Assembly (NCBI GenBank): GCA_964533705.1
Contig: CAZHMN010000012.1
Location: 1-48,685, forward strand
Length of the DNA: 48,685 nucleotides
Direction of reading: 5' to 3'
Source: CAZHMN01 sp964533705
GTDB lineage: Bacteria; Electryoneota; B3-LCP
The translations under genes and the position numbers were made by a program. The first letter of the stretch is position 1; each line of letters begins with the position of its first letter. Of this stretch, positions 26,131 through 36,000 are shown in pieces. The notes beneath the pieces were generated by a model. That model was not told the DNA's origin and searched no databases. It was given only the letters and a program-made list of their open reading frames with translations.

Positions 26131-27033
26131 GGCATGATCACCTTCCCCATCAGCGGCGTGGAAACCTACTGGTGGCTGCCCGCTGTGGTGGCTCTGGCTA
26201 TTTCCACGTTCACTTCCACCGGTGGCGTATCGGGCGCCTTCCTGCTTTTACCCTTCCAGATCAGCATCTTAGGTTTCACCGGGCCGGCTGTCAGTTCCAC
26301 CAATTTCATCTACAACATCGTCGCCATCCCCAGCGGCGTTTACCGCTACTATCGCGAAAAGCGCATGGTCTGGCCGCTGGCCTGGACGGTGGTGGCGGGC
26401 ACACTGCCCGGCGTTTTTATCGGCGCTTTCATCCGCGTCAATTACCTGCCCGACCCGCGCAATTTCAAGCTGTTCGCCGGATTGGTGCTGCTGTATATTG
26501 GCGTCAGGTTGATCCTCGACCTCTTCCGCAAAGCAAAAAAAGCCGCTACGATGCCTCCAGAGGAAATCAAATTCGAAGTCACTGAACCCTTTCTGAAGTT
26601 GGGCCGTCTCGGCTATGTTTTCAACGGGGTGAGATATGGGGCTTCAACCTTTGGAATAGGGATGATCAGTCTGATCGTGGGCGTCATCGCGGGGACGTAC
26701 GGCATCGGCGGCGGCGCTATAATGGCTCCGCTGCTGGTCACCATGTTCAGGCTGCCGGTGCACACCATCGCCGGCGCGGCTCTGTTGGGGACCTTTATCA
26801 CTTCAATCGCCGGTGTGATCTTCTATACGCTCATCGCGCCTTTTTACGCCGGAAGCGGTATGGCCATTTCGCCGGATTGGATGTTAGGGGGGATGTTCGG
26901 TGTGGGGGGGGCTCTGGGGATGTATGTGGGGGCTAGACTGCAACGCTATATGTCCGCCAAAGTCATCAAAGCGATTTTGTCTCTCGTCATACTATTCGTT
27001 TCCATAAAATATATCCTGCAATTCTTTTCTTAG
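26131..27033 (+). CDS. TauE/SafE-family sulfite exporter-like permease
   Basis: About 300 residues with some eight hydrophobic helices and the family repeats near FTSTGGVSGAFLLLPFQISILGF, VAIPSGVYRYYREKRMVWPL and GVIAGTYGIGGGAIMAPLL. TauE/SafE proteins export sulfite, sulfoacetate or other organosulfur anions across the inner membrane. In a sulfate reducer this would relieve sulfite. The first codons after the gap include ATG 26134; related proteins start about here, so the gene may be nearly complete, but an upstream start in the gap cannot be excluded. Its TAG overlaps the hemA stop on the other strand. Confidence 0.88.
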   Translation, partial: GMITFPISGVETYWWLPAVVALAISTFTSTGGVSGAFLLLPFQISILGFTGPAVSSTNFIYNIVAIPSGVYRYYREKRMVWPLAWTVVAGTLPGVFIGAFIRVNYLPDPRNFKLFAGLVLLYIGVRLILDLFRKAKKAATMPPEEIKFEVTEPFLKLGRLGYVFNGVRYGASTFGIGMISLIVGVIAGTYGIGGGAIMAPLLVTMFRLPVHTIAGAALLGTFITSIAGVIFYTLIAPFYAGSGMAISPDWMLGGMFGVGGALGMYVGARLQRYMSAKVIKAILSLVILFVSIKYILQFFS

Positions 27034-28271
27034 GGCTCTTTCACTTCCGCCGAGTCTCCCGGTTCGTCACTCTTCTTATCAACTCCTTCCTCCGAATCGA
27101 GAACTTCCGGCAGCAGCCTCATGAAGTCTCGCACCAGAGACTGCGAAAAGGCGTCCAACGCCCGGTATTCGCTCAGGTGAAATCCCTCTTTAAACCTCTT
27201 CAGCTCCTCCTTTCGCAGCCGGTTTAATTCCCTGTGCATCTTCAGGACTTTGGTGCGCTGCCTCTCTTTCGCCCGCCAGATGGAATACTCAGAGACCTGC
27301 TCCTCAATCAGCGCTTCCGCTTGCGGGATCTCCCCGGCTCGAACGCTTTCGGAATGATCCAAATATTTCCTGACGTCCTCCAGATCGAGAAGTACAACGC
27401 CCGGCAATTCTCTCAATTCCGGTGAAATGTCCCGAGGCACGGCCAGATCTACGAGAAAAAGGGGATTTTGCCGCTGAGAGAAACCCTCAAAATGCCCTCT
27501 ATTAACGATGGGTAGCTGAGCCGCAGTCGCTGAGAAAACGGCTTCCACCTGGGGGATGACTTCGCCGATTTGATCCAGTGCGAGAACTTTAGCTTTGAAA
27601 ACTGCAGCCAGCTTTTCGGCGTTAGCGACGGTACGATTGGCCAGATAAACCGGCACTCCCCAACGCGTCAGACCATCCAGAATAATCTCGGTCATTTCGT
27701 TAACGCCACACACCAGCACCGACTCAGGGACCCGCCCGTTCATACGGCCTTTCAGCATCTCCAGCGCCGCTCCAGGTATGCTGCGAGGTCCGGAACCGAT
27801 ACCGGTCTCGCTGCGAACCCGCTTGCCCACCTGGAAGGCCATGTGGAAGATTTTATGCAGGATTGGGCCCGGACCACCCACCGAACAGGCAGAGCTATAG
27901 GCTTCTTTTAATTGATGGAAGACCTGATCCTCTCCCAGCACCATGGAATCCAGACCTGAGGCCACGCGGAAAAGATGGCGGGCCACCGTGGTTTTCTGAC
28001 GGCAGTAACAGATCTGGCGCAGTTTCTCAGCGTTGGGAACGCCGCGCTCGGCGTAAAATTTTATCACCTGCGGTAACTGGTCGCATTTATCCGGCGTGAA
28101 TTGATAGAATTCCATCCGGTTGCAGGTCGTCACAATGACGGCTTCTTCACAGCCGGCGAGATCCTTATAAACCTCTACAGCCTGCGATAATTCAGCTCGG
28201 CCGAGCTGAAAGGGTTCGCGATCCTCGATTGAGGCGGTTTTATGGTTGAATCCGCAGACGGATAGACCCAT
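27030..28271 (-). CDS. hemA: Glutamyl-tRNA reductase
   Basis: A 413-residue protein that reduces glutamyl-tRNA(Glu) with NADPH to glutamate-1-semialdehyde. The catalytic cysteine is C50 in VTTCNRMEFY. GFNHKTA near the N terminus and RVASGLDSMVLGEDQVFHQLKEAY near 110-135 are family signatures. The NADPH-binding motif reads GVNEM where GAGEM is usual, a small oddity. It is convergent with the sulfite exporter, with overlapping stops. With hemL at the window start it provides the tetrapyrrole route needed for siroheme and heme b/c. Confidence 0.95.
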   Translation of the reverse strand: MGLSVCGFNHKTASIEDREPFQLGRAELSQAVEVYKDLAGCEEAVIVTTCNRMEFYQFTPDKCDQLPQVIKFYAERGVPNAEKLRQICYCRQKTTVARHLFRVASGLDSMVLGEDQVFHQLKEAYSSACSVGGPGPILHKIFHMAFQVGKRVRSETGIGSGPRSIPGAALEMLKGRMNGRVPESVLVCGVNEMTEIILDGLTRWGVPVYLANRTVANAEKLAAVFKAKVLALDQIGEVIPQVEAVFSATAAQLPIVNRGHFEGFSQRQNPLFLVDLAVPRDISPELRELPGVVLLDLEDVRKYLDHSESVRAGEIPQAEALIEEQVSEYSIWRAKERQRTKVLKMHRELNRLRKEELKRFKEGFHLSEYRALDAFSQSLVRDFMRLLPEVLDSEEGVDKKSDEPGDSAEVKEP

Positions 28272-28336
28272 TTGTATTTATCTTCCAGGCAAATGATGAA
28301 TTACGTTTATACCCAATCTAACGATCATCACTCTTT

Positions 28337-30583
28337 CTATGATCCGGACGATGAAGCAGCCACGGTGTCTTTTTTCTCCGCCGCCGATTCCCCCGGGGGG
28401 ATGTATTCGAGTAAGGGGCATCTCTTCTCGCGCGTGTTCTCATGAGTCTTCCTGTAAAGACTCTTCACCGCCAGTTCGACGTTGCCGTAGATGTGATCCT
28501 CTCCGATGCGATCGAGCAGGTGGGTGCGCCGCATTGTTTCGATGACGTGGTCGTTCAGCCCGCTCATGGAGAAATCGTAACCGGCTTCCCGCACCCTTTC
28601 AACTACGTCGGCGAGCACCTCGACGCCTGAGGCATCGAGTTCATTTATACCGTTGCCCACAACGTGAATGTGGCGTAGTTCGGGCATGTGAGCGATAGGC
28701 TCCAATATTTTCTCTTCCAGATAATTCACCGTCGCGAAGAATAAACTGTTGTTGAACCGGATAACCGCTATGTGGCGGCATTTCTGGAGGCCGCGCCGGT
28801 CCGCATTTCGATAGGTTCCGTCCTTCCATTTTGACAAAACCGCCATTTCGGGTCTAATGTTGCGAAAGAGGAAATGGCCCAGGGATAGCGCAACACCGAT
28901 CATGATCCCCTTGTCCAGGTGAGGCGCGAAACCCAGGGTGAAGAGAAAGGTAATAACGGCGATGGCTCCGTCATATTTCTGTGCCAGCCAGGTATGCAGA
29001 AATCCCCTGGGGTTGATCAGGTTAATGACCGCCATAATGATAATTGACGCCAGTACCGATTGGGGTAGGTGATACAACAGCGGCGTCAGGAACAACAGTG
29101 TAATCAATACGACCAGACTGCTGAATACATTGGACAGGCCGGTAACCGCTCCGGCTTGCAGGTTGACGGCCGAACGTGAAAACGATCCCGAAACGGGGTA
29201 ACTCGAATTAAAAGCCCCCAGTATATTGGCCAAACCCTGGCCGATGAGTTCCTGATTGGGATCCAAACGCTGACCGGTCTTGGCCGCCATCGCCTTGGCA
29301 ATGGAGATCGCCTCCATGAATCCTAACAGGGAAATAATGATCGCCATGGTCAGCAGGTCGAGCATGACCGTAAAATTCAACATGGGCAGAGCGAACTTAG
29401 GAACACCGCTTGGTATTGTCCCCACCACGGCCCCACCGGACATTAACCTCAGCGCGCTCAGATCCAGCGGGAAATTTCCCACTTTCAGACGCCACCTCCT
29501 CCCATCTCCCTGCATACCAGTAGGAACGTTCCCGTGAAGATATAATCCCATCTCTTCACCCTCACTTTGAACGCCCTCGAGATGGAAGGCACGAAGTTGA
29601 GATCGAAGAGCGCAACTTTCCTCCTTCAATCCCTCTATTTTTAAATCCAATACTTTCAGGTCATGATCCAGCGCTATCGCTTCAACGCAGTGCTTTCCGC
29701 TCCTTTTTTCGGTATCCCGCAACTGGTTTCTTAGGGCGACTTTCTGATTGGAAGCCTCTTCGACTTCGTTTAGCGTGGTGTTAAACTCTTGAATTAAATG
29801 TTGAACCTGTGGATCTTTGATCTGGCCGAGGTTGGCGATATAATTCTTATCAAATCCAATTAAATATGAGATAATGGTGGTAACAATGACGGCGATGAGC
29901 ACGTTGGGAATCCTTCGATCCACCCGCCTCAGGATGGCCATGATGGCGAAAGCGAGAATGGCGAAGGCCAATGTAGGCCAGTGGGTAAAGTCAATGGCGG
30001 CGACGATGACGTTGTAAATCGTTTCATAGTGATGTTCGGCGTTGTCCACGTAAACGCCGAACAATTTCGAGAGCTGCGACGTGGCGATGATAATGGCGGC
30101 CGCATTGGTGAAACCGCTGACCACCGGATGGGACAGGAAGTTCACCACCAGGCCCAGTCGAAGCACGCCCAGAGAGAATTGGAAGAGGCCGACCAACAAC
30201 GCCAACAGAATCGCATAGGCGATAAACTGCTCGCTGCCCGCCGTGGCCAGAGGAGCCAACGCGGTCGCCGTCATTAGAGAGACCACGGCGACGGGGCCGG
30301 TGGCCAACTGATTGCTGGAACCGAATAGGGAGGCTACGATGGGCGGCAGCAGAGCAGCGTATAGACCGTAATAGGGCGGTAAACCGGCCAACTGAGCGTA
30401 AGCCATGGACTGCGGAATCAAAACCAGCGCCACCGTTAATCCAGAAATGAAGTCGGCGCGAAACTGCGAGCTGGTGTAGTATTTGAACCAGCGCAGAAAT
30501 GGAAAAATCATGATTAGTACGCTGCGTTTCTCCCCCGCCCCAATGCTACGTTCGGGTACGCTTATGCCACCCTGATTGGCCAT
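28337..30583 (-). CDS. SulP-family sulfate permease with STAS domain and coiled-coil insertion
   Basis: A 748-residue transporter of the SulP/SLC26 family. The N-terminal SulP signature GLTVALVLIPQSMAYAQLAGLPPYYGLYAALLP lies at 48-80, many membrane helices follow to about 560, and a STAS domain lies at about 620-730. A 125-135-residue, charged, heptad-rich insertion (about 255-385) interrupts the normally continuous helix pair just before VGTIPSGVPKFALP. ATG 30583 has AAGAGGT upstream on the - strand. It likely imports sulfate for the adjacent pathway; substrate is inferred from context. It is 65 bases upstream of hemA and may be co-transcribed. Confidence 0.9.
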   Translation of the reverse strand: MANQGGISVPERSIGAGEKRSVLIMIFPFLRWFKYYTSSQFRADFISGLTVALVLIPQSMAYAQLAGLPPYYGLYAALLPPIVASLFGSSNQLATGPVAVVSLMTATALAPLATAGSEQFIAYAILLALLVGLFQFSLGVLRLGLVVNFLSHPVVSGFTNAAAIIIATSQLSKLFGVYVDNAEHHYETIYNVIVAAIDFTHWPTLAFAILAFAIMAILRRVDRRIPNVLIAVIVTTIISYLIGFDKNYIANLGQIKDPQVQHLIQEFNTTLNEVEEASNQKVALRNQLRDTEKRSGKHCVEAIALDHDLKVLDLKIEGLKEESCALRSQLRAFHLEGVQSEGEEMGLYLHGNVPTGMQGDGRRWRLKVGNFPLDLSALRLMSGGAVVGTIPSGVPKFALPMLNFTVMLDLLTMAIIISLLGFMEAISIAKAMAAKTGQRLDPNQELIGQGLANILGAFNSSYPVSGSFSRSAVNLQAGAVTGLSNVFSSLVVLITLLFLTPLLYHLPQSVLASIIIMAVINLINPRGFLHTWLAQKYDGAIAVITFLFTLGFAPHLDKGIMIGVALSLGHFLFRNIRPEMAVLSKWKDGTYRNADRRGLQKCRHIAVIRFNNSLFFATVNYLEEKILEPIAHMPELRHIHVVGNGINELDASGVEVLADVVERVREAGYDFSMSGLNDHVIETMRRTHLLDRIGEDHIYGNVELAVKSLYRKTHENTREKRCPLLEYIPPGESAAEKKDTVAASSSGS

Positions 30584-30945
30584 AGATTTTTACCTCTTGG
30601 TCATAGACCTCTAATCATAATAATTGCACACCACTTTTGCACAAATTGCGAGACTCGCAGAAGCTAAATTTCAATTATCTGTATTTAATAAGCTTGAATG
30701 TCAGATCAAGTACAAAGAGACCACTTTTCAATATACGGAATCAGCGGAATAAAAGCAAATAATTTCACAAGGATTGTCCTTCACTTCTAATCGGTCGCAT
30801 CGTGAATTCAATCCTGAGAACTGATAAATCCATTGCTTTTTGATACAATTGCCGTATTCCTTAAAAATGATTTGCAATTTTTCCTCAAATGTTGCATTTT
30901 TTGTTTATCACACTTCTGATCAGCAAACTGAAATCGGAATGAATT
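30584..30945. other. Divergent intergenic region sulP / M23 peptidase
   Basis: This 362-base, AT-rich region lies between two divergent genes and must hold both promoters. It contains the direct repeat TTGCACA at 30624-30630 and 30637-30643, 13 bases apart, and the spaced dyad CTTGA 30693-30697 with TCAAG 30706-30710. I see no convincing -35/-10 pair on either strand. Confidence 0.5.
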
Positions 30946-32970
30946 ATGATCCGATGGCCCGCGCTCCTTATCGCCGTATCTGTCTCCTTATCAATGACCG
31001 TCCCAAATGTATCCGGCAAGCCTGAAGTACGCCTGAACGAATACGGCCATATCGAATTCACGACAAAACGAATTCAGAAACAGGGACAATTTACCTTCGG
31101 GGGAGCTCCATCGGTCGAGAATGATCGAGGAAGCGTCGCCTTCATCTTCTCCGAAGAGGATCACCCAACCACCATTGAGTTTTACGATAAGGCCGGCAAT
31201 CTCAGATTTTCAAGAGTATTTAAGAGAATAATCAACCTGAAAATATCAAACGACCGGCACTATGCAGCTTTCTTCGACGGCTCCCATCTGGTTGTATTGA
31301 ACCTTGAGGATGGGAGTTTCTCCAATTACCCGGCCACGATAACCTTCGCGCTGGATAGAGGGGGTAACCCGGCCTATTACCATCGAAAAACCCGAACCGT
31401 GGTCTATCAGGATGGCAGCATCGAGATGACCCGCGAGCCTTTGGATATTTTATTCTTCAATGATATGCTGGTGCTGTTTTGTCCCAAAGAGGTCTTCTAT
31501 CTTAAAAATGACCGACTCGAAGAGATATTCCACTTTGAGGGAAAATATTTCGAAGCAGTAGAAGGCGATAATTGTCTATATTTCGTCGAGAAAAAGACTT
31601 GCGGTGGGGAATTCCATTATTCGCTTCATGAAACACAGGATGGCGTTCGGTTCAGCATCACCGATGAAAGGATCTACCGCCAGCCGGATAATCCTGATAC
31701 TCACGAACCGATCGGCGCGCCTCTGCACTATTACGAACCCTCCTTTCCATCCCTGGTAAAAAACGCCTACGCTCAGATTCAAGAATGGAGTCACCTCTAT
31801 CTGCACCCCGGCATTGATCTATTCGAAGCGCCCTATACCCAAGCTTATTCCGTGCAAAACGGGATCGTCCGGGCGATCCTTACAACCGGTGATGAACAGT
31901 ACTGGAGGATCGCCATCGAAAGTTTTAGTACACCCGGCGAAGGATACTTATATGCTCATCTCAATCAGGATTCCTTCCCCTTCGCCGTGGGCGATTCCGT
32001 AAACGCCGGTGACGTGGTCGGAACGCTCTTTCCGGCTTACAGTTTCTCGCCGCATCTGCACTTCGCCAGAATTTCACCCGACGGAGTCGAATGGAACGGC
32101 GAATGGTGGACCGTGGATAATCCGTTAGTGGACATCACCAACATGGCCGATACGCTCGCTCCGGTCATCGAGTACGCTCTGGGCAACGACCGATTCGCCT
32201 TTAGAACCCGGGAGGGAGTATACCTGGATCCCATGAACTTGTCCGGCGAAATCCAGATCATCGCCAAATGCTGCGATTACGCTCATTCGATTGATTTCTA
32301 TTCCAGAATTCCCGTATACGACCTCGAATATCGCCTCTATCCAGCCGAAAATCCCGATTCTGTGATTTACGAACAGTTCAGCTTCGCGCTGGACATGCCT
32401 CTGGATACTTACTTCAGCGAAGACTATCAGATGTTGGTGTTAAATACCATCTATTCACGCGATGCCACCTGCTTTTCCACCAACAACAATTCCGTTCGGG
32501 ATTTCTTCTTCATCATCACCAATTCGAACGGCGATTCGGCCATCACGATAGAAGACAGCCTGGAAGTATTCGATACGGCCCAATTCCCCAACGGAACCTA
32601 CATTCTCGAGGTAGAAGTCAGGGACGCCTCCGGCAATGCGACCTCGGCATTCATGCCCATCGCTTTCGACAACGTCACGCCTGTATCGCCAGCACCGGTC
32701 AGCGGTATGTCACCCATCATGCCAACGGCGAGCCCCAATCCCTTTAATCAGATTACCACGATAACTTTTACACTCAGGGAGAAGGCGCAGGTGGATTTGT
32801 CAGTTTACGACGTGTCGGGTAGACTTGTTGCGAATTTAATGAAAGGGTGGAAGAGTAGGGGCCCTTATAAAGTGAGGTTCGACGGGTCAAACTTGGCTTC
32901 GGGAATTTACATCTATCGGCTTACGGCGGGGGATTATTCGGCAATTGGAAAGGCAGTGCTGTTGAAATGA
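30946..32970 (+). CDS. Secreted M23-type metallopeptidase with T9SS sorting domain
   Basis: A 674-residue exported protein. Residues 1-24 are a Sec signal peptide ending near VSGK. The region to about 270 looks like beta-propeller or beta-rich repeats without known domain. The M23/LytM-like domain spans about 280-390 with the zinc signature H-x3-D in LHPGIDL (near 288) and HLHF (near 371). The last 85 residues (PTASPNPFNQITTITFTL to KAVLLK) form a type A T9SS sorting domain. The protein probably sits outside the outer membrane and cleaves a peptide substrate (cell wall or other). ATG 30946 starts right at the signal peptide. It has no visible partner nearby. Confidence 0.85.
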   Translation: MIRWPALLIAVSVSLSMTVPNVSGKPEVRLNEYGHIEFTTKRIQKQGQFTFGGAPSVENDRGSVAFIFSEEDHPTTIEFYDKAGNLRFSRVFKRIINLKISNDRHYAAFFDGSHLVVLNLEDGSFSNYPATITFALDRGGNPAYYHRKTRTVVYQDGSIEMTREPLDILFFNDMLVLFCPKEVFYLKNDRLEEIFHFEGKYFEAVEGDNCLYFVEKKTCGGEFHYSLHETQDGVRFSITDERIYRQPDNPDTHEPIGAPLHYYEPSFPSLVKNAYAQIQEWSHLYLHPGIDLFEAPYTQAYSVQNGIVRAILTTGDEQYWRIAIESFSTPGEGYLYAHLNQDSFPFAVGDSVNAGDVVGTLFPAYSFSPHLHFARISPDGVEWNGEWWTVDNPLVDITNMADTLAPVIEYALGNDRFAFRTREGVYLDPMNLSGEIQIIAKCCDYAHSIDFYSRIPVYDLEYRLYPAENPDSVIYEQFSFALDMPLDTYFSEDYQMLVLNTIYSRDATCFSTNNNSVRDFFFIITNSNGDSAITIEDSLEVFDTAQFPNGTYILEVEVRDASGNATSAFMPIAFDNVTPVSPAPVSGMSPIMPTASPNPFNQITTITFTLREKAQVDLSVYDVSGRLVANLMKGWKSRGPYKVRFDGSNLASGIYIYRLTAGDYSAIGKAVLLK

Positions 32971-33013
32971 GCTGGGAATAAAAACGGACGCGTTGTACGG
33001 TGCCCTGAAATAT

Positions 33014-33038
33014 GCGGCTTAGGACCTGCTAAGGCCGC
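33014..33038. terminator. Possible bidirectional terminator hairpin
   Basis: GCGGCTTAG (33014-33022) pairs with CTAAGGCCGC (33029-33038) with a single-base bulge around a 6-base loop. It lies between the convergent M23 gene and glycosyltransferase gene, but there is no T-run on either side, so the assignment is weak. Confidence 0.3.
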
Positions 33039-33053
33039 TCGTTGGCGAGAAAA

Positions 33054-36000
33054 CTACTCGACTATTCGCACTTCATCACTCTTCACTAAATCATCTTTCG
33101 CGAGGCTTTCTTCTTCAGCGCGCAGAAAGTCCTCTCCCCATCTCAACTGAAGTTCTTCATATTCGGCAGTTTCAACGTCATTGCTTTCCGAATTCAGGGA
33201 GATCCCGATGGCAAAGGGATTAAAGGCGACTTTCTTACCTTTCTGCTGCCTCATCCAGGCGCATAAATTCACCCACCCGCCGACCTTTGAAAGGGAGGGA
33301 TCCAGGCCACCCGCTTCCAAGAAATCGGCCTTTGACAGCAGCACGATTCCCGGCCCGACGGCTCCGACCGTTTGAATGCGATTAAGGGGCGCCTGTTGAA
33401 ATGGCGTCCCAACAAACAGCCCTTTAATACAACCTTTATCCTCATCATAAGCCAGGGGTGCCGTCCAGATACCGGTCTTATCTCTGCCATCAACGGTCAT
33501 GCCTGAAACGATCCCGGCTTTCTGTGTGCAGTAAGCCTCGACCAATTCCAGCAGCCAGTCCGGCTTCGCCGGAATGCATCCCGCATCCAGAAAAACGAGC
33601 AGTTCGCTTTCCGCTTTTTCGGCGGCTGCACGGAGCGCTTCAGATGTTTTCATCTCCGGGCTGATTGCCACTATTCGGTTCTTCACCGCGGATTTGGAGA
33701 GAATTTCCATGCATTGAACGTCGGACTGGGGGGCAACGATGAGAAGGTCGGCGTTTCGGTAGTCCGTCTTGCGTCCGAGCTCGTTCAAAGTCATCATCAG
33801 CGCATCTTTTCCGGCGCCGGCGTCTATGATCAGAGTGCAGGATGGCTCTCGAAGTGCAGCCTTAAAGATTTGTATATCAATGGAACGAAGGTGCTCATTT
33901 CGCCCCCAGATCAACTCCGGGCTATCATTCACTAAATGGGAATACCTGTCATATAATTTCAGGTAGTTCTGGCGATGGCGTTTCAGGGTTGGTGGATCCA
34001 GCGGCGAAAAAACTCGAAATTCGTTGGTTTCCACCTTCAAGTGTTTGAAATCATATTTTTGCGAAAGCCGGATGAGCAGGTCGAGATCTTCCAGAACGTT
34101 CATCTCCTCATCGAATTCTTCACTTTCAAATACCTCGCGCCGAAAAACCAGCGCCAGGATGGGGATGTAGTTCGACACCAGCAAACGATCCCGGTCGAAA
34201 TCATTCCGATAGACCAGCTCGAGTTTCTCAATCCGCAATTCGTCGTCGCAGATCTTCACCCAGGCTCTGTTGCTATCAGCGAAAACGATCCTGCCTTCTT
34301 CGCCTTTCATCTCCAAAGTGGCCACGGCGATTTCCAGGTGGTGACGGTAAAAAATGTCATCATCGTCGAGAAAGGCGATGTACTTGCCGCAGGCTTCTCT
34401 AATCCCCAGGTTGCGGCAATAACTGCGCTCGTGATTCTCCGATAGATTGATGATTCGAATTCTCTTATCGTCGGGTAGTCCGTTCGTTCCCAACTTCAGG
34501 GGATCCCCGCCATCGTTGATCACCAGTGCTTCCCAATTGGCGTAGGTCTGATCAATCAACGATTGCAGAGCGTATTTCAACAGGTGAGGCCGATTGAATG
34601 TTGGAATGATGATGCTGACCAGTGGGAGATTTTCCGGCGGCGGCATTTTACGCAGATAGTGCCGGCAGAGAACGTCAATGCGTTCGTATTGGCCGTCAAG
34701 CCCCTTATGCTCCAGAGATTCGGGATTATCCAGGTACAATCCCAGCATTTGATCCACGTGGAGCATCGGATATTTCAAGCTGATACGCAACCAGAAATCA
34801 TAATCTCCGGCCGATCTATAGCGCTCGTCAAAATAACCGAGCTCACTATGCAGACTGCGCCGCCACATCGGCTGCGGCCCGATACAGCAGTAACTCTCCA
34901 ATTTTTCCCTGGAATATTCACCCCAATGAAAAGCGTCTTTGGCGGTGTTCCTCTCGAAGGTTTCACCGGGCAGATGGGTCTTCAATACGTCTCCGTAGCA
35001 TACGGCCACCTCTGGATGCTCGTCCAGGGCCTCAGCCAGAACCTCTAATGCATCGCGCCGGTGGCGGTCATCGGCATTGGCATTGGTGATATATTCACCC
35101 CGCGCCAACTTTAAGGCGCGGTTCCAGGCCTGGTAGAGGCTCTCCCGCTGTCTGGTGCGAATTGCCAGCACGTGCTTGCGCTCGGGGAGGTGTTTCTCGA
35201 TGATGGTCCATTCAATCTCGGGTGAAGCGCTGTCCACGATGATGATTTCCAGTTCACCGCGCTTGTATAGAGTCTGTTCGAAGAGATCCAGCAAGCACCC
35301 CTCGATGACGTCCGCAGAAGCATAGGTGGAAACGACGGCTGTGACTCTATATGAAGAATAGGGTCGGGTGTCAATCCTCTTTTCAATTTCCTCATCATCG
35401 CAAATCTCGGTTTCCCCTCGAGTTTCAATCGCGTCGCCGGGATCCGCCTTATTCAGCCGCGCCATCAGGCGCTGCATTTCGGGATCATCGGGATGCTCCT
35501 TAAGATACCGGCCAGCGTAATCAACAGCTTTCCCAACATCGCCCTTCCCCTGATGGAAGAGCGCCAGGCGTTTGTAACTACCGGCATCACGAGTCTTCTT
35601 AACGGCACCGACGTCAACCTCGGCGACCGGTTGATCCGATTTCCCCGCCAATTCGAGGTACAGACGGTTGAATTTCGCCGCCGATTTTTCCGCTCCGAAT
35701 TCCCGCAGGACATAGTCTCTGGCGTTATTGCCCAGCCTCTCTCTCTCTTCGGGGTGATAGTACAGATACTCGACGTATTCACGGTACTCCTTCTCCGAAT
35801 AGGCCACCAGTCCGTTGTAATTGTGCAGAATTGCCCACTTCATGCCGCCATAGGGCAGGATAACGATGGGCAATGCCGCCGCCATCGCTTCCTGTAAGTT
35901 CAGCTCACCGCCCGCGTAGGTTTTTTCATCCAAAACGTATCCGTACAGGTCGAAGAGGCCGAACATCTTGCGCATGTCATTCTGATAACCCAGAAACTGA

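Noticed and set aside
25219..27033. One open frame running through the N gap, apparently fusing the YkgJ protein to the TauE/SafE permease
   Set aside because: The Ns are exactly 100 and carry no information, so the shared frame is chance. The two parts belong to unrelated families that exist as separate proteins.
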